Assembly (NCBI GenBank): GCA_040766985.1
Contig: JAXGPL010000027.1
Coordinates: 1-22,214, forward strand
Reading direction: 5' to 3'
Length of the DNA: 22,214 nucleotides
DNA from: JAXGPL01 sp040766985
GTDB lineage: Bacteria; Bacillota; Sulfobacillia; JAUYEG01
The notes under the pieces: model-generated
What the model was told of the DNA's origin: nothing
The model's input: only the letters and a program-made list of their open reading frames with translations
Databases searched by the model: none
Translations under genes and position numbers: made by a program
Part shown: piece after piece, positions 7,685 to 14,067 of the stretch
Position numbering within the stretch: position 1 is the stretch's first letter
Layout of the letters: every line of letters begins with the position of its first letter

Positions 7685-8550
7685 CCGGCCTTACCGCGGG
7701 CCCGCGCCAGTTGCAGTCTGACGACCGCCGCGACGATCAGCCCGCCGCCCGCCACCTGGACCAGCCCGAGGGACTCGCGCAGCAGCAGCCATGAACCGAA
7801 CGTGGCGAGGACCGGCTCGAGCATTGCTGTCAACGTCGCCTGGACGGGAGTCACATATCGGAGCCCGGAGAGAAACAGCGAGAAGGGGATCAGGGTCCCA
7901 AAAACCGCCATGTACAGGACAGACAGCCAATCCGCCGCCGTCCAGCCGAGGCTCAGCGCGCGCCAAGGCGCGAAGAAGGGGCATAGCGTCAGGGTGCCGA
8001 CGGCCAAAGCGTATAGGAGCACTGTGAACGGGTGGCAGAGACCTACTCCCCTTGCGCCGTAGACCGCATAGAAGCTCATAAACCCAGCCGAGGAGAGACC
8101 CGCGGCTACGCCGAGCGGCGTAGTCGAGAGCCCGTCCTTGCCGCCGGCCAACAACAGGGCCGAGCCGGCCACAGCCAGCGCGAGGTTGCCGGCGAGCCCC
8201 GCGGGAGGGCGGATCTTCAGGCAGGCCACCGTGTATACCGCAGTCAACACCGGGGCCAGGTATTGGAGGAAGATCGCAGTCGAAACGCTGCCCTCGCGGA
8301 TCGCCGTAAAGTACGAGAGCTGTACCATCGCCATACCCGCCGACCCGTATACCAGGAAGAAGCTGGGCGTGGCGCGGGTTGATCCGTAAAGCGGAGAGCG
8401 CGCGGATCGCGAGCAAGACAGCAGGACCACGAAGCTGCGCAGCATCCGCAGTTCAACCAGAACCAGTGGGTCGAAAGTGCGGGTGGCGAACAGGAACTGG
8501 CCACGATCCCGAGGAGGCGCCCAGAACAGGGTCGCGGCAGCGATCAGCAT
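7681..8550 (-). CDS. EamA/DMT-family transporter, N-terminal part with compensated frameshifts
   Basis: This drug/metabolite-type exporter has ten expected helices and two EamA repeats. Most of it reads cleanly: YGSAGMAMVQLSYFTAIREG, STAIFLQYLAPVLTA, the second repeat through FGTLIPFSLFLSGLRY, and LEPVLATFGSWLLLRESL. Two stretches are scrambled. Residues 11-17 read APPRDRG where the shifted frame gives GASSG, the family's conserved W-G-x-S-G motif. Residues about 45-64 read SCSRSARSPLYGS where the shifted frame gives LLAIRALSALRINPRHA. Single-base indels in short homopolymers would repair both. The ATG at 8550 has no ribosome-binding site and directly follows a hairpin (8551-8566), so the true start may lie upstream in a frame hidden by another indel. 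The substrate is unknown. Confidence 0.8.
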   Translation of the reverse strand: MLIAAATLFWAPPRDRGQFLFATRTFDPLVLVELRMLRSFVVLLSCSRSARSPLYGSTRATPSFFLVYGSAGMAMVQLSYFTAIREGSVSTAIFLQYLAPVLTAVYTVACLKIRPPAGLAGNLALAVAGSALLLAGGKDGLSTTPLGVAAGLSSAGFMSFYAVYGARGVGLCHPFTVLLYALAVGTLTLCPFFAPWRALSLGWTAADWLSVLYMAVFGTLIPFSLFLSGLRYVTPVQATLTAMLEPVLATFGSWLLLRESLGLVQVAGGGLIVAAVVRLQLARARGKAG

Positions 8551-8706
8551 GCAGCCGCGTAGCTGCAGGGGTTGGCGGAGGCGTCCAGACGTGGCTCACA
8601 CCTGGGACGGCGGCCGCGCGATTTGCGTCCATAGACCCAGCTGATTCGGCAGGCCTTGAACCTGTCCTGCACACCGCGCCTTTGGAACGGGGGATGAGGT
8701 GAGAAC

Positions 8707-8728
8707 GGGCGCCCGTCGCCAGGCGCCC
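8707..8728 (-). terminator. possible terminator hairpin downstream of the CAP-domain gene
   Basis: GGGCGCC and GGCGCCC form a perfect 7-bp GC stem around an 8-nt loop, 53 bp downstream of the minus-strand stop at 8781. The following bases (GTTCTCACCTC) are only mildly T-rich. The remainder of the 230-bp gap between this gene and the EamA gene shows several short inverted repeats but no gene. Confidence 0.4.
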
Positions 8729-8780
8729 ATCCGCATCCCCACGACGGAAGCGGGTGTGCCGTCTCCGCCGCCTTGTTCGC

Positions 8781-9455
8781 CTACCTCTGGATGAAGTGCT
8801 GGGTCAGCATCTTCCCGTAAGGGCCGCCGCTGACCACCCCGATGCCGATGTGCGTGTACTCGGCCTTGAGGATGTTCGCACGGTGCCCCGACGACTGCAT
8901 CCACATCTGCATAGCCTGAGCGGCCGTGCGGGTGCCGGCGATGTTCTCGCCCGCGTAGCGGAACGAGATACCTGCGGCGCGCATCTGGTCGATCGGGCTG
9001 CCGAGCTTCGGCGAAATGTGTCCGAAGTAGTTGTTGTTGATCATGTCCCGCGACTTGACCCTGGCGGTGCTCACGAGACGCATGTCGATCTGCAGTGGAC
9101 GCAGGCCTGCCTTGGCGCGTTCGACGTTCACCTGCTCCAAGATGTACTGCTCATCGGCGCTCAGGCCCTGAACCGGGGTCGGCGCCGGTGCAGGTGTGGG
9201 GGCCGGCGCAGGCGCGGGTTGCGGCTGCGGCTGCGGCTGCGGCGCAGGGCTCGGGGTCGGAGCCGGCGCAGGAGCCGGCTGGATTACCGTGCAGCTTCCT
9301 GGCCAACGCGTGTTGTAGTACTGACACAGCAGCCGGCTATATGTCGACTGCCAATTGCGAAGCGGAGTGTGGCCGTAGGTCGCAGCCGAGGCTGGCGCAG
9401 CGATCAGCGTTACGAGCACTGCAGCCATAGTTATGGTGAGTAGCTTCTTACGCAA
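8781..9455 (-). CDS. Secreted CAP-domain (SCP/YkwD-like) protein with Pro-Ala linker
   Basis: A 224-residue secreted protein. It has a classical signal peptide (MRKKLL, hydrophobic core, cleavage after ASA at about residue 24) and a short segment with two Cys (LLCQYY and GSCTV), possibly a disulfide. A low-complexity Pro/Ala/Gln/Thr linker follows (about 60-95). The C-terminal CAP domain (about 100-224) has FGHISP, YAGENIA, SSGHRANIL and YTHIGIGV, including the two His and the Glu of the CAP tetrad. YkwD-like CAP proteins are common in spore-formers; their activity is unsettled. The start is TTG 9455, with GGGAGG upstream at 7-nt spacing. A near-consensus sigma-A promoter lies 55-83 bp upstream. 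Confidence 0.93.
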   Translation of the reverse strand: MRKKLLTITMAAVLVTLIAAPASAATYGHTPLRNWQSTYSRLLCQYYNTRWPGSCTVIQPAPAPAPTPSPAPQPQPQPQPAPAPAPTPAPAPTPVQGLSADEQYILEQVNVERAKAGLRPLQIDMRLVSTARVKSRDMINNNYFGHISPKLGSPIDQMRAAGISFRYAGENIAGTRTAAQAMQMWMQSSGHRANILKAEYTHIGIGVVSGGPYGKMLTQHFIQR

Positions 9456-9484
9456 TATATCGCCTCCCAGTTAAAATGGTCATC

Positions 9485-9513
9485 TTGTTACAGCTTCGTT
9501 ACGGAATTATGTA
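9485..9513 (+). promoter_or_regulatory. predicted promoter for the D-cysteine desulfhydrase-like gene
   Basis: TTGTTA (9485-9490), a 17-bp spacer, then TATGTA (9508-9513) resembles a sigma-A promoter reading right. It would give a leader of about 110 nt before the TTG start at 9631. Its -10 box overlaps the -10 box of the oppositely directed CAP-gene promoter, so simultaneous use is unlikely. Confidence 0.45.
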
Positions 9514-9538
9514 TACCTTCCGTAGCTGGGAATGTCAA
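9510..9538 (-). promoter_or_regulatory. sigma-A-type promoter of the CAP-domain gene
   Basis: Reading left, TTGACA (9538-9533) is followed after exactly 17 bp by TATACA (9515-9510). This is close to the bacterial housekeeping consensus and is the strongest promoter match I found. The predicted transcript starts near 9503, giving a leader of about 48 nt before the TTG start at 9455. Confidence 0.75.
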
Positions 9539-9548
9539 ATCAAACGAT

Positions 9549-9596
9549 CGAGGGCTTCGGCATGAAGGTTCCGGCGGCAGAGCCGCGAAAGCCTCG
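9549..9596 (+). promoter_or_regulatory. structured 5' leader ahead of the D-cysteine desulfhydrase-like gene
   Basis: Between the predicted promoter and the TTG start, CGAGGGCTT (9549-9557) can pair with AAGCCTCG (9589-9596), leaving one bulged G. The stem encloses a perfect GCGGC-AGA-GCCGC hairpin (9574-9586) and a short CGG/CCG helix, a small three-way junction. I do not recognise a known riboswitch. It could be an RNA control element or a chance fold. Confidence 0.3.
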
Positions 9597-9630
9597 GAAT
9601 TCAAGGGGCAATAACAAGGAGGGACCGTTT

Positions 9631-10617
9631 TTGGACTTGGCCAAATTCCCACGAATTGGCGCATTCCCGCGGCCGACGCCGCTTGAGGAGATGACAAGGC
9701 TGCGGCAGACTGTCGGATGCAAGCCGCGGCTGTTCATCAAGCGCGACGACACCACGGTAGTCGGCCTCGGCGGCAACAAGACGCGCAAGCTCGACTTCGT
9801 CATGGCGGACGCCGTGAGCAAAGGGATCGACGTCGTGGTCACCTGGGCCGGTGTGCAGTCCAACCACTGCCGGCAGACGCTCGCGTTCGCACGCAAGCTC
9901 GGCATGGACTGCCATCTCGTTTTGACCGGCGACGAGCCCCCGGTGCGGCAGGGAAACCTCTTACTCTTCACGCTGCTCGGCGCCGAACTGCATTTCATTG
10001 GCGAGGACGGCGACGCCAAGACCTATTCCGAGCAACTCGTCTCCAAGCTCGCCGCCGAAGGCCGGCGGCCCTACCTCGTACCGATCGGCGCGTCGGTCCC
10101 GCTTGGCGCTCTCGGGTACGTCGAGAGCGTCCTCGAGGTCGCCGAGCAGGCCAAACAACTCGGCGTGGACTTCGGCCACGCATTCCTGGCCAGCGGCTCG
10201 GCGGGTACGCAGGCCGGCGCAATAGTAGGCGCGATGTCGGCCTGCCCGGCCATGAAGGTCCATGGGGTTTCCGTGAGCCGAGATGCCGCATCGCAGAGTG
10301 CGGGCGTTGCAGACCTTGTCAACGAGACCTTCGCCTTTCTCGGCTCGCCGCGGAGGGTGACCGCAGCCGACATCATCGTCCACGACCAGTACTACGGCGG
10401 CAAGTACGGCGTCGCGACGGCCGACGGCCTGGAGGCGATCAGGCTGCTGGGGCGGACCGAGGGGCTGGTCGTCGACCCGGTGTACACCGGCAAGGCGATG
10501 GCGGGCATGCTCGACCAGCTGAGGCGCGGCAACCTCGACGATGCCGAAGCCGTGCTGTTCTTTCACACCGGCGGCTTCCCGGCGCTGTTCGCACAGGCGC
10601 AACACTTCCAGAAGTAG
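9631..10617 (+). CDS. dcyD: D-cysteine desulfhydrase-like PLP enzyme (DcyD / ACC deaminase family)
   Basis: A 328-residue fold-type II PLP enzyme. GGNK (K50) is the Schiff-base lysine, and SNHCRQT (S77-N78-H79) the active-site Ser region. GSAGTQAG binds the PLP phosphate, and HTGGFPALF closes the site. In true ACC deaminases the corresponding late motifs carry Glu and Leu (Y-E-G-K and H-L-G-G). Here they read VYTGK and HTGG, which favours D-cysteine desulfhydrase: D-cysteine to pyruvate, H2S and ammonia. The TTG at 9631 follows AAGGAGG by 8 nt and gives the usual N-terminus (FPR..PTPLE). The frame is open back to ATG 9532, but that start lacks a ribosome-binding site and lies in the promoter region. 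The enzyme is probably cytosolic and single-gene, ending before a hairpin at 10659. Confidence 0.85.
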   Translation: MDLAKFPRIGAFPRPTPLEEMTRLRQTVGCKPRLFIKRDDTTVVGLGGNKTRKLDFVMADAVSKGIDVVVTWAGVQSNHCRQTLAFARKLGMDCHLVLTGDEPPVRQGNLLLFTLLGAELHFIGEDGDAKTYSEQLVSKLAAEGRRPYLVPIGASVPLGALGYVESVLEVAEQAKQLGVDFGHAFLASGSAGTQAGAIVGAMSACPAMKVHGVSVSRDAASQSAGVADLVNETFAFLGSPRRVTAADIIVHDQYYGGKYGVATADGLEAIRLLGRTEGLVVDPVYTGKAMAGMLDQLRRGNLDDAEAVLFFHTGGFPALFAQAQHFQK

Positions 10618-10658
10618 GCGACCAAAGCCGGGGCAACATCGCCCATTTATTGACATCC

Positions 10659-10690
10659 GGCCGGAGTCCGGGTACGTCCGGGCTCCGGCC
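10659..10690 (+). terminator. likely terminator hairpin after the D-cysteine desulfhydrase-like gene
   Basis: GGCCGGAGTCCGG (10659-10671) pairs with CCGGGCTCCGGCC (10678-10690) over 13 positions with one G-U, around a 6-nt loop, followed by GTTCTGT. It lies 42 bp after the stop at 10617, in a 182-bp gap. The T tract is short. The strong stem still favours a terminator separating this gene from the MFS gene. Confidence 0.55.
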
Positions 10691-10799
10691 GTTCTGTCGC
10701 CAGACTGGGTTTCCCAATTAGAGGCAGGAGACTTGCCCCGGGGGGCGAACTGAGCCGGGCGTAACCCAATCGGCCCCGAGGGGCAGAGGAGGTCCACCT

Positions 10800-12170
10800 G
10801 TGAGTAATGCGCCCCCCGAGGCCGGCGGCGCCGGCCGGTCCAGCGCCTGGCAGAGATATGGCCGCGTGCTGCGCCACCGCAACTTCGCCCTGTTGTGGGC
10901 CGGCCAGACAGTCAGTTGGCTCGGCGACAGCCTCTACTTCGTCGCCCTGCTGTGGTTGGTACAGGACCTCACAGGCTCGCGCGCCCTGATGGGCGCGGTT
11001 GCCGCCTGCCGCACGATTCCCGCTCTGTTCGGCGTCTTGGCAGGCGTTCTGGTCGACCGGATGGATCGCAGGCGGATCATGCTCGCGGCGGACATTCTGC
11101 GGACGATGATCATCGGCTCGGTGCCGGTCCTGATGGCGGGCGGCATGCTCCAGGCCTGGCACATCCCCGTGATCGCGTTTCTGCTTGCTGCGGCGGGGGT
11201 GCCGTTTAGCCCGTCGCAGCAGGCCCTGCTGCCCGTCCTCGTCGACCGCGAGGACCTTGCCCAGGCCAACTCCCTGCTGACGCTGTCACAGCAGTTCGTC
11301 AACGTGATCGGTTACGCCGTAGGCGGCGTCGCGATCGCGATCATCGGCGTGGGGCCGCTGTTTGCGGTGGATGCAGTTACGTTTGTGGTGTCGGTCGGCG
11401 CGATTTGGATGATGCGGGTCGACCCGGCATTGTCCAATCCCGCGATTGCGAGGGCGGCTGCGCCTGCTTCCGGAGCCGGTGCCACGGCCAGAGCCGGGGG
11501 CTCAGGGGCCCGCAAGTGGGTGGGCGACCTGGGCGACGGGCTCCGGTTCATCCGCCTCCAGCGGGCCATGCTGATCGTCATTCCGCTGGTCATGCTTCTT
11601 AGCTTCTTGGTCGCTCCCTTTGCCGTGCTGCTGCCGGCCTGGGTTCAGGATGTGCTCGATGAGGGGCCAGGCACGTTCGGGCTTCTTGAGACCGCCATTA
11701 CCTCAGGCATGATCGCCGGCTCACTGGTCGTGGGGCTTGCCGCGGCCCGCGCCAAGCGGTCCACGCTGGCATTGTCCGCGCTCGGAGCATTCGGCGTCGG
11801 AGCGGTTGCGTTCGCCCTCTCGCGTTCGGTCGCCCTGACGGTCGTCGTGATGGCAGTGATGGGTTGCGCCAATACCATAGCCAACATCGTTTTCGTGACC
11901 TGGGCGCAGACCATCGTCCCGCGTGAGATGATGGGTCGGGTATTCGGGGCGCTAGGCACCTTGAGCCAAGCGATATCGCCTCTGGGCCAGGCCATGGCAG
12001 GCATCGCGGGCCAGGTGATCGCCCTCCCGCTGATCTTCGGTGGGGTCGGTGTCGTCCTGGTGGGTGTAGCCGCGGTGTACGCGGTCGTGCCGGCCCTGCG
12101 CGGAGCTTTCAACATGATCGAGGCGGACTTGCGGGGCGTGGGCACACGCGCCGCAAGTCCCGCCCAATAG
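10800..12170 (+). CDS. MFS transporter (MFS_3 / macrolide-efflux-like exporter)
   Basis: A 456-residue twelve-helix major facilitator. It opens with the typical LRHRNFALLWAGQTVSWLGDSL and carries a motif-A-like loop GVLVDRMDRRRIML between helices 2 and 3. The PFSPSQQALLPVLV and ANSLLTLSQQ segments are typical of the MFS_3/enterobactin-exporter and macrolide-efflux group. A central Ala/Gly/Ser-rich cytoplasmic loop (about 218-240) joins the two halves. The C-terminal half repeats the pattern (IVPREMMGRVFGALG). It probably acts as a proton-driven exporter in the cytoplasmic membrane; the substrate is unknown. The GTG at 10800 has AGGAGGT 6 nt upstream. It converges on the CocE-type gene with only 31 bp between stops. 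Confidence 0.9.
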   Translation: MSNAPPEAGGAGRSSAWQRYGRVLRHRNFALLWAGQTVSWLGDSLYFVALLWLVQDLTGSRALMGAVAACRTIPALFGVLAGVLVDRMDRRRIMLAADILRTMIIGSVPVLMAGGMLQAWHIPVIAFLLAAAGVPFSPSQQALLPVLVDREDLAQANSLLTLSQQFVNVIGYAVGGVAIAIIGVGPLFAVDAVTFVVSVGAIWMMRVDPALSNPAIARAAAPASGAGATARAGGSGARKWVGDLGDGLRFIRLQRAMLIVIPLVMLLSFLVAPFAVLLPAWVQDVLDEGPGTFGLLETAITSGMIAGSLVVGLAAARAKRSTLALSALGAFGVGAVAFALSRSVALTVVVMAVMGCANTIANIVFVTWAQTIVPREMMGRVFGALGTLSQAISPLGQAMAGIAGQVIALPLIFGGVGVVLVGVAAVYAVVPALRGAFNMIEADLRGVGTRAASPAQ

Positions 12171-12201
12171 TGGCGGCGCGCGGATAGCACGGCTGGGGAG
12201 G

Positions 12202-14067
12202 CTATCTCACCACCGGCAGTAACACCGCCGACGGCGCGTCCGGTCCGTAGTGGACTGTGTTGGTGACAACCTCGCACCGCCGATGCCGGCCGAGCGGCTC
12301 GCCGGTGTTGGGGTTGACGTCAAACCGCGGGAAATCGCTTGACGAGATGTCAACCCGGATCCGGTGGCCTGCCATGAAGAGGTTGCTTGTCGGCGGGAGC
12401 AGCAGCGTGAGCTCGTAGACTTCGCCCGGCGTCATTAGCTCGGCGTGTTCGCGGGAAGCCCGGTACCGTGCCCGTTGGATGGTCTGGCATAGCTCAAGTC
12501 CATATCCTTCGGGATAGTCGGGGTTGGGAGGGTACCAGTCGACCAGCCGCGCTGTGAAGTCGGTATCGACTCCGGTTGAGCTTACCCAGAGAGTGACCTT
12601 TGCGCGGCCGGTGACCTCGACCGGCTCGTTCAGGATCCCGGTGGCGTAGACAAGTACGTCGTGCCTGGCTGCGAGGGGCCGCCCGTCGCGGCAGAAGGGC
12701 GCCGCCGCGTGCCCACGAAGATCAAAGCCTCCCCGCGCAAACAAATCCTTAGGGTTCCGCGGGTCGGGCGCGGAGGGTTGCGGGTCTAGCGGGTCGTACC
12801 GGTACGATGTAGCGCAGGCCGTCGTGGGCGGCCTTTCGGATAGACCGCCGTCGGAGGTCAAGAACAGGCGCGACGGTACGGTGCGCTCGATCGGCCATCC
12901 GTGCTCCCCCCGCCATCTTCCGCCATGGTGGATTCGCCCATCCGGGGTCTTGCGCCCGGTCCCTCCACCCATCACGAAGATCCGGACGGGATGGTTGGCG
13001 TCGAGGTCGTAAGGGTCGTCCACGTCCTTCAGCCACCGGTCGAACCAGGCCAGGCGCAGCTGATCATACGCCAGCCGCGCCTCGTCGCCGAACTCGACAT
13101 CTCCGGCGTGGCCGGCGGCCAACGCCTCGACACCGTGGACCCACGGGCCCATGAGCAGCCGGACCGGGCCTTTCCCGCGCCCCGCCAGAGCGACGTAATT
13201 GTCCGTTACCGCAACGGCATATGGGTCGTACCAGCTGCCCAAAAAGTAGACGGGGATGTCGGGGTAGGTTTCATAATACGGCTCCAGGCTGAGCGCAGGG
13301 TTGTGCCACCATGTGTCGTAGTCGCCTCTGGTCATGAAATCAAACAGCGCCCGTTCGTAGGTCGGCAGGGCGGACAGGGGATTGAGTCCTTCGCGCATCG
13401 GCCAAGGCGAGATCCACTGGTCAAGGTGCTCCCAGGCCTGGTCGGCCGCAGCTCGTAGCGCCGGGTCCGCTGCCGCTTCCTTGCTGTCTCTGGCCATCCG
13501 GAACAGCCAGTGGGTACGGTGGTTCTCGTAAGCTCCGCCCCGCCTGCTCCGTGTTGTGTGGTAATTTGCGAATCCCTGGCTCACAAACTGCGCTGCCAGT
13601 CCCGGCGGATTAAGTGTCCCAAGGGCGGCCTGCGTGCAGGCCAAATACGACGTGCCCATCGTGCCGACGCGGCCGTTGCACCAGGGCTGCTCCAGAAGCC
13701 ACGCCACAGTGTCAAAGCCGTCCTCTGCCTCGTGCAGGAAGGGCTCGAACAGCCCCTCCGACGCGAACCTGCCGCGCACATCCTGCAGCACGACAGCGTA
13801 TCCCCGCTCTGCGTACCAAAGGCCCTCTCGGGCAAGGCCGAGCTTGTTGTACGGAGTACGCTGGAGGAGCACGGGATAGCTGGCTCGCCGGGCCGCTCCG
13901 TCCCCGCCCTGCGCGCCACCGCCCGAGCACTCCGGCAGGTATACATCCGCGGCCAGCCGCACGCCGTCCCGGCAGGTGCACAGTTGGTCAGACAGCACCT
14001 CGACCTCATAGGCCTTGCGGCCGCGCAGCCCTTCGCTGCAGGCGCTGGTTCGTTCCATCGCCGTCAT
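12202..14067 (-). CDS. CocE/NonD-family hydrolase (X-Pro dipeptidyl-peptidase S15-like)
   Basis: A 621-residue alpha/beta hydrolase of the CocE/NonD/PepX (S15) group, which includes cocaine esterase, glutaryl-7-ACA acylase and X-Pro dipeptidyl peptidases. The N-terminal catalytic domain shows DGVRLAADVYLP, RTPYNK, VLQDVRGRF and the nucleophile motif GTMGTSYLA (S140). The acid is in GSWYDPY (D281) and the His in MGPWVHG (H311). The C-terminal jelly-roll domain includes VEVTGRAKVTLWVSSTGVDTDF and HRIRVDISSSDFPRFDVNPNTG. A Gly/Ala-rich insertion at about 47-62 interrupts the first strands. The ATG at 14067 overlaps the stop of the upstream MmgE gene (ATGA). An in-frame ATG at 14058 has better spacing from AGGCGGG. 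No signal peptide is seen. Esterase, amidase and peptidase activity cannot be told apart. Confidence 0.92.
   Translation of the reverse strand: MTAMERTSACSEGLRGRKAYEVEVLSDQLCTCRDGVRLAADVYLPECSGGGAQGGDGAARRASYPVLLQRTPYNKLGLAREGLWYAERGYAVVLQDVRGRFASEGLFEPFLHEAEDGFDTVAWLLEQPWCNGRVGTMGTSYLACTQAALGTLNPPGLAAQFVSQGFANYHTTRSRRGGAYENHRTHWLFRMARDSKEAAADPALRAAADQAWEHLDQWISPWPMREGLNPLSALPTYERALFDFMTRGDYDTWWHNPALSLEPYYETYPDIPVYFLGSWYDPYAVAVTDNYVALAGRGKGPVRLLMGPWVHGVEALAAGHAGDVEFGDEARLAYDQLRLAWFDRWLKDVDDPYDLDANHPVRIFVMGGGTGRKTPDGRIHHGGRWRGEHGWPIERTVPSRLFLTSDGGLSERPPTTACATSYRYDPLDPQPSAPDPRNPKDLFARGGFDLRGHAAAPFCRDGRPLAARHDVLVYATGILNEPVEVTGRAKVTLWVSSTGVDTDFTARLVDWYPPNPDYPEGYGLELCQTIQRARYRASREHAELMTPGEVYELTLLLPPTSNLFMAGHRIRVDISSSDFPRFDVNPNTGEPLGRHRRCEVVTNTVHYGPDAPSAVLLPVVR

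Noticed and set aside
8581..8690. GEMM (c-di-GMP) riboswitch, suggested by GGACGCAAATC on the minus strand
   Set aside because: The GGACGCAAA string resembles part of the motif, but the expected GCAAACC segment, tetraloop and receptor helix cannot be fitted.
9180..9290. GC-rich short repeats as a DNA repeat element
   Set aside because: They are codon repeats encoding the Pro/Ala/Gln linker of the CAP-domain protein.
12183..12206. GATAGC/GCTATC hairpin between the convergent MFS and CocE genes as a bidirectional terminator
   Set aside because: The stem is only 6 bp with a 12-nt loop, has no T tract, and overlaps the CocE stop codon.
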